Shown: one piece after another, positions 56,522 to 64,000 of the stretch | How the letters are laid out: each line of letters starts with the position of its first letter | How positions within the stretch are numbered: the first letter of the stretch is position 1 | Assembly: GCF_002356315.1 (NCBI RefSeq) | Contig: NZ_AP018164.1 | Coordinates: 806,001 to 870,000, forward strand | Origin: Mycobacterium shigaense | GTDB taxonomy: Bacteria; Actinomycetota; Actinomycetes; Mycobacteriales; Mycobacteriaceae | Reading direction: 5' to 3' | DNA: 64,000 bases | Made by a program: the position numbers and the translations under genes | The notes under the pieces: model-generated | The model's input: only the letters and a program-made list of their open reading frames with translations | What the model was told of the DNA's origin: nothing | Database searches by the model: none

Positions 56522-57867
56522 TAGGCCTCCAGGTCGGTGTCGTGCTCCCGGCTGACCTCGACCATGAAGTTGGCGAAGTAACCCGTCAATTGTGGGTCGG
56601 ACATCAGCTGCCACTTCGGTGCGAGCAGCTTCATGTACCGCTCGACGTAGAGGAACTGCTTGCCGATCAAGACCAGCTCGCGGGGGAGCTTGACGTCGTA
56701 GGCATCGGCCAGCGTCGACAGCTGCCGGCCGATGTCGGCGTACGACATGTCGCCGAGGGTCTGCATGGTCAGGGGGGTGGCGAACTTTTCCAGGTCCTTG
56801 GCGGCCTGGGCCTCCGGCTTCACCGCGCCGACGGCGCCCATCAACACGACGATCTTGCCGGCCGCGGCGTGGTCCTTCTTGACCAGCAGGGCGTAGACGA
56901 GCTCGCGCAGCAGCCAACGGGTGCGCGGGTCGATGCGGCCCATGATCCCGAAGTCGAAGAACACGATGCGGCCCGCCTCGTCGACGTAGAGGTTGCCCGC
57001 GTGCAGGTCGCCGTGGAACAGCCCGTGCCGCAGCCCGCCCTCGAACAGCGAGAACAGCAACGCCTTGACCAGCTCGGTGCCGTCGAAGCCTGCCTTGCGG
57101 ATGGCGGCGACGTTGTCGATGCGGATGCCGTGCACCCGCTCCATCGTCAGCACCCGGTCGCTGGTGAAGTCCCAGAACACTTGCGGCACCCGGATGTTGC
57201 GGCCCAGCGGGGAGCCCTGCAGGTGTGACACCCACGCCTCCATCGACTGCGCCTCGAGCCGGAAGTTCAGCTCCTCGGCCAGGTTGTCGGAGAAGTCGGC
57301 AACCACGTCTTGTGCCGACAGCCGGCGGCCCAGCTTGGCCAGCTCGACGGCCTGGGCGAAGCGCTTGAGGATCTGCAGGTCCGCAGCGACGCGGCGGCGG
57401 ATCCCCGGGCGCTGGATCTTGACCACGACGTCCTCGCCGGTGTGCAGGGTGGCATAGTGCACCTGGGCGATGGACGCCGAGGCGAACGGCGTCTCGTCCC
57501 ACGTGGCGAACAGCTCCGCCGGCTCTCCGCCGAGCTCCTCGACGAGCAGCTTGTGCACCTCGCTGGTGTCGGCCGGCGGCACCCGGTCGAGCAGACCGCG
57601 GAACTCGCGCGACAGCGACTCGCCGAACGCGCCGGGACTCGAGGCGATGATCTGCCCGAACTTCACGTACGTGGGCCCCAGCTCGGCGAAGGTCTGGGGG
57701 AGCTGCCTGATGACTTTCTGCTGCAGCGGGCCCCTGCTCGGCAGCGTGCTTACGACGCGAGCGGCGGTGCGGGTCACCTGCCAACCGGTGACGGCCATCC
57801 GGGCCGCTTCGACCGGCAACGGCACCCGGTCCAGCTTGGCCACCTCGCGGTGTTTGGCGGAACTCAT
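56521..57867 (-). CDS. ABC1/UbiB-family atypical kinase
   Basis: A 448-aa protein of the UbiB/ADCK family (M. tuberculosis Rv0647c). The KxGQ-type motif TYVKFGQ is near residue 70, the Ala-rich ASASIAQVH loop near 120, and HGDLHAGNLYV and FFDFGIMGR correspond to the catalytic and metal loops. The family supports lipid-quinone or lipid homeostasis. ATG at 57865-57867. Coupled to lipG. An upstream in-frame start is possible but carries no conserved sequence. Confidence 0.86.
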   Translation of the reverse strand: MSSAKHREVAKLDRVPLPVEAARMAVTGWQVTRTAARVVSTLPSRGPLQQKVIRQLPQTFAELGPTYVKFGQIIASSPGAFGESLSREFRGLLDRVPPADTSEVHKLLVEELGGEPAELFATWDETPFASASIAQVHYATLHTGEDVVVKIQRPGIRRRVAADLQILKRFAQAVELAKLGRRLSAQDVVADFSDNLAEELNFRLEAQSMEAWVSHLQGSPLGRNIRVPQVFWDFTSDRVLTMERVHGIRIDNVAAIRKAGFDGTELVKALLFSLFEGGLRHGLFHGDLHAGNLYVDEAGRIVFFDFGIMGRIDPRTRWLLRELVYALLVKKDHAAAGKIVVLMGAVGAVKPEAQAAKDLEKFATPLTMQTLGDMSYADIGRQLSTLADAYDVKLPRELVLIGKQFLYVERYMKLLAPKWQLMSDPQLTGYFANFMVEVSREHDTDLEA

Positions 57868-58000
57868 CCCAGCAGTCTGCCAAACCCGCGGTGTCAACTC
57901 CCAATTCCTGCGGGGCCCGCCCGCAGGCGGGTGGATTCGCCGTTTACCCGTCGGAGCGGCTCCGCCCGGCCGGATTCGCGCCCTTTCGCCAGGGCGTCAC

Positions 58001-58261
58001 CTAGCCGTCGATCTCCCAGCCCGCCAGCCCGGCGATGGGAGGTAGGTCCGGAGCGGCGGCCACCCGTGCCATCCAGTTGTGCTGCATGCGGGTGACGTGT
58101 TTGACCAGGCCGCCGATCGACAGTGCACCGTCCGACGGTGTGGACCGGGCCTGCTCGTCGGTGAGGCCGTAAGCCACTGCGAAGTAGGAGCTTTGGTGGA
58201 GGGCCAGGTACTCGGGCAGGGCGCCGTGCTCGTCGGCCACGGGTGGCGCGAGGGCGGGCAT
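58001..58261 (-). CDS. Short DinB/DUF664-like protein, probably truncated
   Basis: An 86-aa open frame. The N-terminal half of a DUF664/DinB protein is recognisable (SYFAVAYGLTDEQARSTPS and IGGLVKHVTRMQHNWMARV). Family members are roughly twice as long; the helices expected after residue 80 are absent, so this is a fragment or a decaying gene. It is divergent from the GH38 gene. Confidence 0.5.
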   Translation of the reverse strand: MPALAPPVADEHGALPEYLALHQSSYFAVAYGLTDEQARSTPSDGALSIGGLVKHVTRMQHNWMARVAAAPDLPPIAGLAGWEIDG

Positions 58262-58337
58262 GGCCAGAGCCTAGGTCCGCCGCGTCCGGGCCCGCCATTG
58301 CCGACATGTCGGAGCCCCGCGCCGTTAAGGTGCTCAG

Positions 58338-61300
58338 ATGCGGCTGATTTCGGCGGAGTCGACGGAGCTTTTCGTCGGGCCGCCGCGAGCGCCGTTGCAG
58401 CTGGCGCGGGTCACGGTCGCCGGGGTCGCCAAGCCCACACTGGTGCGCATCGTGGGCGACGGCCTGGCCGGGGAGGCGGTTGCCGCGGCCGGCGACGAGG
58501 TCGTCGAGATTCCGGTCGCGGTCGAACAGCCGGTCGTGGGTCAGCGCCGAGCCGCCCGGGTGCAGGCCGGTGCCGCCGGTGCGGCGTTCGCCTTCGTCGT
58601 GGCCGAGCCGGGTTGGACGATGTTCATGGTCAGCCACTTCCACTACGACCCGGTGTGGTGGAACACCCAGGGCGCCTACACCAGCGAGTGGCACGAGGTG
58701 CCCGAGGGCCGCGCCCGGCAGACCAACGGCTTCGCATTGGTGCACGCGCACCTGGAAATGGCCCGCCGCGAGCCCGAGTACAAGTTCGTGTTGGCCGAGG
58801 TGGATTACCTCAAGCCGTACTGGGACACCCACCCCGAGGACCGCGCCGATCTTCGCCGTCTGATCGCCGAAGGCCGGGTCGAGATCATGGGCGGAACCTA
58901 CAACGAGCCCAACACCAACCTCACAAGCCCGGAAACGACTATCCGAAACCTGGTGCACGGCATAGGTTTTCAGCGCGATGTGCTGGGTGCGCGACCGGAG
59001 ACGGCGTGGCTGCTCGATGTGTTCGGCCACGATCCGCAGTTCCCGGGGATGGCCGCCGATGCCGGGCTGACGTCGAGTTCGTGGGCGCGTGGGCCGCACC
59101 ACCAGTGGGGCCCGGTGCACAGCCAGGCCGGAATGGCCGGAATGCAGTTCTGCAGCGAGTTCGAATGGATCGCCCCGTCTGGCCGCGGGCTGCTCACCCA
59201 CTACATGCCGGCGCACTACTCGGCGGGTTGGTGGATGGACTCTTCGACCTGCCTGGCCGACGCCGAGCAGGCCACCTACGAGCTGTTCGCTCAGCTGAAA
59301 CCGGTCGCGCTGACGCGCAATGTGCTGCTGCCGGTCGGCACCGACTACACCCCGCCGAACAAATGGGTCACCGAGATCCACCGCGACTGGGCCGCGCGCT
59401 ACACCTGGCCGCGATTCGTGTGCGCGCTGCCCGGCGAGTTCTTTGCGGCCGTGCGCGCCGAACTCGACGAGCGGGGGGGCCGTCCGTCGCCGCAAACCCG
59501 CGACATGAACCCGATCTACACCGGCAAGGACGTCTCCTACATCGACACCAAGCAAGCCAACCGGGCCGCCGAGAACGCCGTCCTGGATGCCGAGCGTTTT
59601 GCGGTGTTCGCGGGCCCCATCGGCGGCGCCGACTACCCGCAGGCCGCCCTGGCCAAGGCCTGGGTGCAACTGGCCTATGGCGCGCACCACGACGCCATCA
59701 CCGGCTCGGAATCCGACCAGGTCTACCTCGACCTGCTGACCGGCTGGCGCGACGCGTGGGAGCTGGGCCGGGCGGTCCGCGACAACTCCCTGGCCCTGCT
59801 GTCCGGCGTCGTCGCGGACTCGCCGGAATCGGTCGTGGTGTGGAACCCGTTGACACACCGCCGCACCGACGTCGTTACCGCCCGACTCGACCCACCGCGG
59901 CCCGACGGGGTGCGCGTGCTCGATGCCGACGGCGCCGAGCTGCCGGCGCACCTCGAGCACGGCGGGCATTCGGTCAGCTGGCTGGCCGCCGGCGTGCCGT
60001 CGCTGGGCTGGCGCGTCTACCGGCTGGCCCCCGCGGCGCAATCGAGCGGCTGGATCGAGACGCCGGGGTCGGCGATCGCCAACGAGCACTACCGGCTGGC
60101 GGTGGACGCGGCCCGCGGCGGGGGAGTCCTGTCCCTGACGCAGGACGGCCGCGAGCTGATCGCGCCCGGACGGGTGGGCAACGAGCTCGCGGTGTACGAG
60201 GAGTACCCGTCGCATCCCACCGAAAGCGAGGGGCCCTGGCACCTGCTGCCCAAGGGGCCGGTGGTGTGCTCGTCGGAATCGCCCGCCCAGGTGCGGGCCT
60301 ACCACGGCCCGCTCGGCCAGCGACTGGTCGTGCACGGCCGGATCGGCGCGATGCTGCGCTACACCCAGACGCTGACCCTGTGGCGCGGCGTGGCGCGGGT
60401 GGACTGCCGCACCACCATCGACGAGTTCACCGGCGAGGACAGCCTGGTGCGGCTGCGTTGGCCGTGCCCCGTTCCGGGCGCGATGCCGGTCAGCGAGGTG
60501 GGCGACGCGGTCATCGGTCGCGGGTTCGGGTTGCTGCACGGGCCGTCCGGTGGGCCCGACTCGGTGGACACCGCCCACCACCTCTGGACGCTGGACAACC
60601 CCGCGTACGGCTGGTTCGGGCTGTCGGCGACGGCCCGGGTGCGGGTCGGCGGCTCGACGCGGGCGGTGTCGGTGGCCGAGGTGGTCTCGCCCGCCGAGGC
60701 GCAGTCCGGATCGCTGGCGCGCGAGCTGATGGTCGCGCTGGTCCGCGCCGGCGTCACGGCCACCTGCAGCGGCGCCGACAAGCCGCGCTACGGGAATCTC
60801 GACGTCGACTCCAACCTGCCCGACGTCCGCATCGTGCTGGGCGGCCCCGCCCGCAATGCATTCGCGAAAGCCGTGCTCGTCGAGGCGGGCCCGGCCTACG
60901 CCGACGAGCTCGACCGGCAACTGGCCGACCGGGGCCGGGCCCGGGTGTGGGTGCCCGCGACAGCGCCGTTGGGGGACGTGTGGGTGCCCGGCGCCGACCT
61001 GAGCGCGCCGCGGGCGTTGCCGGTGCTGGTGATCGACGGCGCCGACGACGAGGGCCTGACCGCCGAGATCGCGTCGGTGGCCGCCGATCTCGAGGACGCC
61101 GAGATCGCCGTCAGCCAAGACGTCCAGCAGGCCCCGCCGCGGGCCGAACCCTTCGAGGCCCGGACGGTGGCGCTGCTCAACCGCGGCGTGCCCAGCTTCG
61201 CCGTCGACACCGAAGGCACCTTGCACTCCGCGCTGATGCGGTCCTGCACCGGTTGGCCGTCGGGCACCTGGATCGACGAGCCGCGCCGCGCCGCACCCGA

Positions 61301-62537
61301 CGGCTCCAACTTCCAGCTGCAGCACTGGACACACCACTTCGACTACGCGCTGGTGTGTGGCGACGGCGACTGGCGGCAGGCCGAAATCCCCACCCGCAGT
61401 GCACAGTTCTCGCATCCGCTGGTGGCGGTGTGTCCGCAACGACCCGAGGCCCAGCTGGGACCCGAGGGTTCGCTGCTGCGCGTGGAGCCCGCCGACGCGG
61501 TGCAGCTGGGCGCGCTCAAGGCGACCGGCAACCCGCTGACCGCGGGCAAAGCCCGGCCGGTCGATCCGGCCGCGGTGACCCTGCGGCTGGTGCAGACGAC
61601 CGGTTCGCCCACGCGCGTCGCGATCGCCTGCGACCACGGTGAGGTCGGCGCGCTGCAGGCGGCCGATCTGCTCGAGGTTCCATCGACGGAAGGGCCCGCC
61701 GGCACGGGGCGGGTCGACCTGCACGGCTACCAGGTGGCCACCGTGCTGGCGCGGCTCGCGCTGCCCGCGCTGTCGTGTCACCCGGCCGCGCTGGGCCCCG
61801 ACGCCGAGCCCGCCCAGCCGCTCTACGCGCGGTATTGGCTGCACAACCGGGGCCCCGCGCCGCTGGGTGGGCTGCCGGCCGTCGCCCACCTGCACCCCCA
61901 GACGCTGACGGCCGAACCGGGCGGCAAGGTGTCGTTGCGCCTCAGCGCCGCCAGCGACAGCACCGACGCCGCGTTACACGGCACGGTGACGCTGCGATGT
62001 CCAGACGGCTGGCGCGCGACGCCCGCCGAGCTGCCGTTCACGCTGGCCGGCGGCGCGTATCAGGAGGCCGACGTGGTGCTGGCGGTCCCGGCGGGCGCAC
62101 GGTCCGGGCGCTACCCGGTCCGGGCGCAGTTGCGCCTCACCGGCGACGCCGTCCCGCCCGCCTGGCGTCAGCTGGTCGAGGACGTGTCCATCGTCGAGGT
62201 GGGCGAGGGGCAGGACGGCGAGCTGGTCTACCTCGTCGACGAGCCGTCCGACGTCGAGCTCGCGGCCGGCGACTCGGCCCGGATCACCGTCACGGTCGGC
62301 ACGCGCGCCGGGGCGGAGTTGTCGCTGGAGGCGCACCTGATCAGCCCCTGGGGCACCTGGGAGTGGATCGGGCCGCCCGCCCTTGGGGCGGTCCTGCCCG
62401 CGGGTGACACCGTCGAGCTCGGCTTCGACGTGACCCCGCCGGTCGGGCTGCAATCGGGCCAGTGGTGGGCTTTGGTCCGCGTCGGCTGCGCCGGCCGGCT
62501 GGTGTATTCGCCGGCGGTGCGGGTGGTCGTCCGATGA
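58338..62537 (+). CDS. GH38 alpha-mannosidase, cytosolic
   Basis: A 1399-aa glycosidase. The zinc-site HFHYDPVWW (about residues 98-106), the nucleophile aspartate in LLDVFGHDPQFPG, and AHHDAITGSE define GH38. A central and a large C-terminal beta-rich region follow. M. tuberculosis Rv0648 (1215 aa) is the counterpart; here the protein is longer. No signal peptide, so it acts on internal mannosides or recycled cell-wall mannans. ATG start; its stop overlaps the next start (ATGA). Confidence 0.87.
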   Translation: MRLISAESTELFVGPPRAPLQLARVTVAGVAKPTLVRIVGDGLAGEAVAAAGDEVVEIPVAVEQPVVGQRRAARVQAGAAGAAFAFVVAEPGWTMFMVSHFHYDPVWWNTQGAYTSEWHEVPEGRARQTNGFALVHAHLEMARREPEYKFVLAEVDYLKPYWDTHPEDRADLRRLIAEGRVEIMGGTYNEPNTNLTSPETTIRNLVHGIGFQRDVLGARPETAWLLDVFGHDPQFPGMAADAGLTSSSWARGPHHQWGPVHSQAGMAGMQFCSEFEWIAPSGRGLLTHYMPAHYSAGWWMDSSTCLADAEQATYELFAQLKPVALTRNVLLPVGTDYTPPNKWVTEIHRDWAARYTWPRFVCALPGEFFAAVRAELDERGGRPSPQTRDMNPIYTGKDVSYIDTKQANRAAENAVLDAERFAVFAGPIGGADYPQAALAKAWVQLAYGAHHDAITGSESDQVYLDLLTGWRDAWELGRAVRDNSLALLSGVVADSPESVVVWNPLTHRRTDVVTARLDPPRPDGVRVLDADGAELPAHLEHGGHSVSWLAAGVPSLGWRVYRLAPAAQSSGWIETPGSAIANEHYRLAVDAARGGGVLSLTQDGRELIAPGRVGNELAVYEEYPSHPTESEGPWHLLPKGPVVCSSESPAQVRAYHGPLGQRLVVHGRIGAMLRYTQTLTLWRGVARVDCRTTIDEFTGEDSLVRLRWPCPVPGAMPVSEVGDAVIGRGFGLLHGPSGGPDSVDTAHHLWTLDNPAYGWFGLSATARVRVGGSTRAVSVAEVVSPAEAQSGSLARELMVALVRAGVTATCSGADKPRYGNLDVDSNLPDVRIVLGGPARNAFAKAVLVEAGPAYADELDRQLADRGRARVWVPATAPLGDVWVPGADLSAPRALPVLVIDGADDEGLTAEIASVAADLEDAEIAVSQDVQQAPPRAEPFEARTVALLNRGVPSFAVDTEGTLHSALMRSCTGWPSGTWIDEPRRAAPDGSNFQLQHWTHHFDYALVCGDGDWRQAEIPTRSAQFSHPLVAVCPQRPEAQLGPEGSLLRVEPADAVQLGALKATGNPLTAGKARPVDPAAVTLRLVQTTGSPTRVAIACDHGEVGALQAADLLEVPSTEGPAGTGRVDLHGYQVATVLARLALPALSCHPAALGPDAEPAQPLYARYWLHNRGPAPLGGLPAVAHLHPQTLTAEPGGKVSLRLSAASDSTDAALHGTVTLRCPDGWRATPAELPFTLAGGAYQEADVVLAVPAGARSGRYPVRAQLRLTGDAVPPAWRQLVEDVSIVEVGEGQDGELVYLVDEPSDVELAAGDSARITVTVGTRAGAELSLEAHLISPWGTWEWIGPPALGAVLPAGDTVELGFDVTPPVGLQSGQWWALVRVGCAGRLVYSPAVRVVVR

Positions 62538-63154
62538 GCGGCCAGCTCGTCGTCGCGACCGTCGCCGGCACCCCGGTGGCGGTCCGGGAAGTGGACGCGG
62601 CCGAGGCGCGACTGCGCGGCGGTGCCCGCGCGGCCGCGTTGCCGGCCAGCGGCACCAGCGAGGGCCGCCAGTTGCGGCGCTGGCTCACCCAGCTGATCGT
62701 GACGCAGCGCGTGGTGGCCGCCGAGGCCGCCGCGCGCGGTCTGTCCGCAGCCGGGGCGCCGGCCGAGAACGAGGTGCTGCCCGACGTCACGGCCCGGCTC
62801 GAGATCGGCAGCGTGGCCGCGGCCGCGTTGGCCGATCCGCGGGCCCGCGCACTGTTCGCCCACGTCACCGCGGCCGTCGACGTCACCGACGAGGACGTGG
62901 CCGACTATCACGCCCGCAATCCGTTCCGCTTCGCCGCCCCGCGTCCCGCTCCGCACGGCTGGCGCGTCCCGTCGTCGACCACCCCGGCCCTGCGCGAGGT
63001 GGCCTCGGAGGTGGCGGCGCACCTGCGGGGCGCCGCGCGCCGGCGCGCCTTCCGGCTGTGGCTGGACGCGCGCCGGGCCGCGCTGGTCCAGCTCGCGCCC
63101 GGCTACGAGCATCCCGGCGATCCCCGCCAGCCCGACAACGTCCATCGGCACTGA
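62534..63154 (+). CDS. SurA-like protein, often labelled FabD2
   Basis: A 206-aa protein, coupled to the mannosidase by an ATGA overlap. Position matches Rv0649, annotated fabD2 (possible malonyl-CoA:ACP transacylase), but no GHSLG-type nucleophile is present. Instead the pattern RRWLTQLIVTQRVVAAEAAARG, DVTDEDVADYHARNP and a helical end resembles the SurA/PpiC chaperone N-domain without a PPIase domain. Role unknown. Confidence 0.7.
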   Translation: MSGQLVVATVAGTPVAVREVDAAEARLRGGARAAALPASGTSEGRQLRRWLTQLIVTQRVVAAEAAARGLSAAGAPAENEVLPDVTARLEIGSVAAAALADPRARALFAHVTAAVDVTDEDVADYHARNPFRFAAPRPAPHGWRVPSSTTPALREVASEVAAHLRGAARRRAFRLWLDARRAALVQLAPGYEHPGDPRQPDNVHRH

Positions 63155-63160
63155 TCGCCC

Positions 63161-64000
63161 ATGCTCACTCTTTGCCTGGACATCGGCGGCACCAAGATCG
63201 CCGCCGGTTTGGCCGACGCCCAGGGCGCTCTGGTGTGTACGACCACCTGTCCCACCCCGGCCGGCGGTTCGGCCGAACAGGTCTGGGCGGCCGTCGACAC
63301 GACGATCGCGGGCATGTTGCACGCGGCGGGCGGGGCGGTCCGTGCGGTGGGCATCGCCTGTTCCGGGCCTATCGATCTGCGCGACGGAAGCGTCAGTCCG
63401 ATCAACATCGCCGGTTGGGACGGCTTCCCGTTGCGAGACCGGGTCGCGGCCGCGGTGCCCGGCGTCCCGGTCCGGCTCGGCGGCGACGGCGTGTGCATGG
63501 CCCTGGGCGAGCACTGGCGCGGCGCCGGGCGCGGCGCGGGCTTCCTGTTGGGCATGGTGGTGTCCACCGGGGTGGGCGGCGGGCTGATCCTCAACGGCGC
63601 GCCCTACGCCGGACGCACCGGCAATGCCGGACACGTCGGTCACGTCGTGGTCGAACCGGACGGCGAGGCGTGTACCTGCGGCGGCCGGGGCTGCGTCGAG
63701 ACCGTCGCGGCCGGCCCGTGGCTGGTGCGCTGGGCGTTGGCGAACGGCTGGTCCGCGCCGCCCGGTGTCGGGGCTCGGGACCTGGCGGCGGCGGCGGCCG
63801 GCGGCGATGCGGTCGCCGTGCGGGCGTTTCACCGGGGTGCCGGCGCGCTCGCGGCGATGATCGCCTCGGTGGCGGCGGTGTGCGACTTGGACCTCGTCGT
63901 GGTCGGGGGAGGCGTCGCCAAATCCGGCCGGCTGCTCTTCGATCCGCTGCGCGCCGCGCTGGCCGACTACGCCGGCCTGGACTTCCTGTCCGGCTTGCGC
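63161..64000 (+). CDS. ROK-family sugar kinase (3' end beyond window)
   Basis: 280 codons are visible and the frame is open at the window end; M. tuberculosis Rv0650 is 302 aa. The N-terminal ATP motif CLDIGGTKIAAG, and the zinc/ROK signature CTCGGRGCVET around residue 170 are present. It probably phosphorylates glucose or mannose released by glycosidases, which suits the adjacent mannosidase. ATG at 63161, 6 bp after the previous stop. Confidence 0.88.
   Translation, partial: MLTLCLDIGGTKIAAGLADAQGALVCTTTCPTPAGGSAEQVWAAVDTTIAGMLHAAGGAVRAVGIACSGPIDLRDGSVSPINIAGWDGFPLRDRVAAAVPGVPVRLGGDGVCMALGEHWRGAGRGAGFLLGMVVSTGVGGGLILNGAPYAGRTGNAGHVGHVVVEPDGEACTCGGRGCVETVAAGPWLVRWALANGWSAPPGVGARDLAAAAAGGDAVAVRAFHRGAGALAAMIASVAAVCDLDLVVVGGGVAKSGRLLFDPLRAALADYAGLDFLSGLR

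Noticed and set aside
55604..57904. A 766-codon frame that seems to fuse the UbiB-like gene region with lipG
   Set aside because: Only the last 305 codons (lipG) are real in this frame; the upstream part is Arg/Gly-rich nonsense antiphase to the UbiB-like gene, which has all its motifs in another frame.
57894..61895. A 1333-codon open frame on the minus strand opposite the GH38 gene
   Set aside because: It is an artefact of high GC: it lies antisense to a well-supported GH38 enzyme, has low-complexity Arg/Gly/His-rich sequence and no recognisable domain.

Overview
The window is chromosomal DNA of a high-GC, slow-growing Mycobacterium. The evidence is gene content and order: menG, a salicylate-inducible-type methyltransferase, menJ, grcC1, htpX and gpsA at one end, then galTK, rpmG-hadABC-secE-nusG-rplKA and four tandem mycolic acid methyltransferases (mmaA4-A1), lipG, a GH38 mannosidase and a ROK kinase at the other. 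Many encoded lengths equal those of the M. tuberculosis H37Rv proteins (for example 235-aa L1, 142-aa HadB, 795-aa Rv0585c-type protein, 231-aa EchA3). The species cannot be fixed from the sequence alone; a member or relative of the M. avium complex is a reasonable guess.

Layout. 1-9.4 kb: menaquinone/isoprenoid genes (menG, menJ, grcC1), the HtpX protease, a lipoprotein MsrB, a SulP transporter and gpsA. 9.6-14.8 kb: a membrane-anchored trypsin-like protease, a Baeyer-Villiger-type monooxygenase, a DinB/RES/MbcA-type toxin-antitoxin module, and yajQ. 14.85-20.1 kb: directly after tRNA-Tyr lies an accessory steroid-catabolism island with close paralogues of hsaA, cyp125 and kshA. These are preceded by sequences matching the KstR operator and interrupted by an intact IS481-family element. 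20.1-25.8 kb: a decayed region with two tandem copies of a tiny lipoprotein gene, a large secreted lipoprotein, an AAA+/TPR regulator and a frameshifted P450 remnant. 25.8-37.8 kb: a FUSC-type transporter, intact galT-galK, a PAS-type pseudogene, an F420-type oxidoreductase, an exported GH92 mannosidase, a large flippase/kinase-like membrane protein, a TIGR00027 methyltransferase and a nitroreductase. 37.8-40.7 kb: a complete P450 electron-transfer operon (ferredoxin, reductase, P450) with a 53-bp MIRU-like repeat between two of its genes. 40.8-49.6 kb: patatin, echA3, glyoxalase II, tRNA-Thr/Met/Trp, L33, the HadABC dehydratases of mycolate synthesis, SecE/NusG and L11/L1. 49.6-51.6 kb: an inserted ECF sigma factor with a DGPF/YCII partner. 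51.6-64 kb: mmaA4-A3-A2-A1, lipG, a UbiB-like kinase, a GH38 mannosidase, a SurA-like protein usually called FabD2, and a ROK kinase cut by the window end.

The most notable feature is the KstR-type steroid island: a second set of three cholesterol-degradation enzymes (side-chain P450, 9-alpha-hydroxylase oxygenase, 3-HSA hydroxylase oxygenase), away from the canonical cluster and next to a tRNA gene. Other points of interest are the duplicated micro-lipoprotein units, the MIRU coupling inside the P450 operon, the intact galT, and a promoter with an overlapping inverted repeat in front of the quinone-type methyltransferase.
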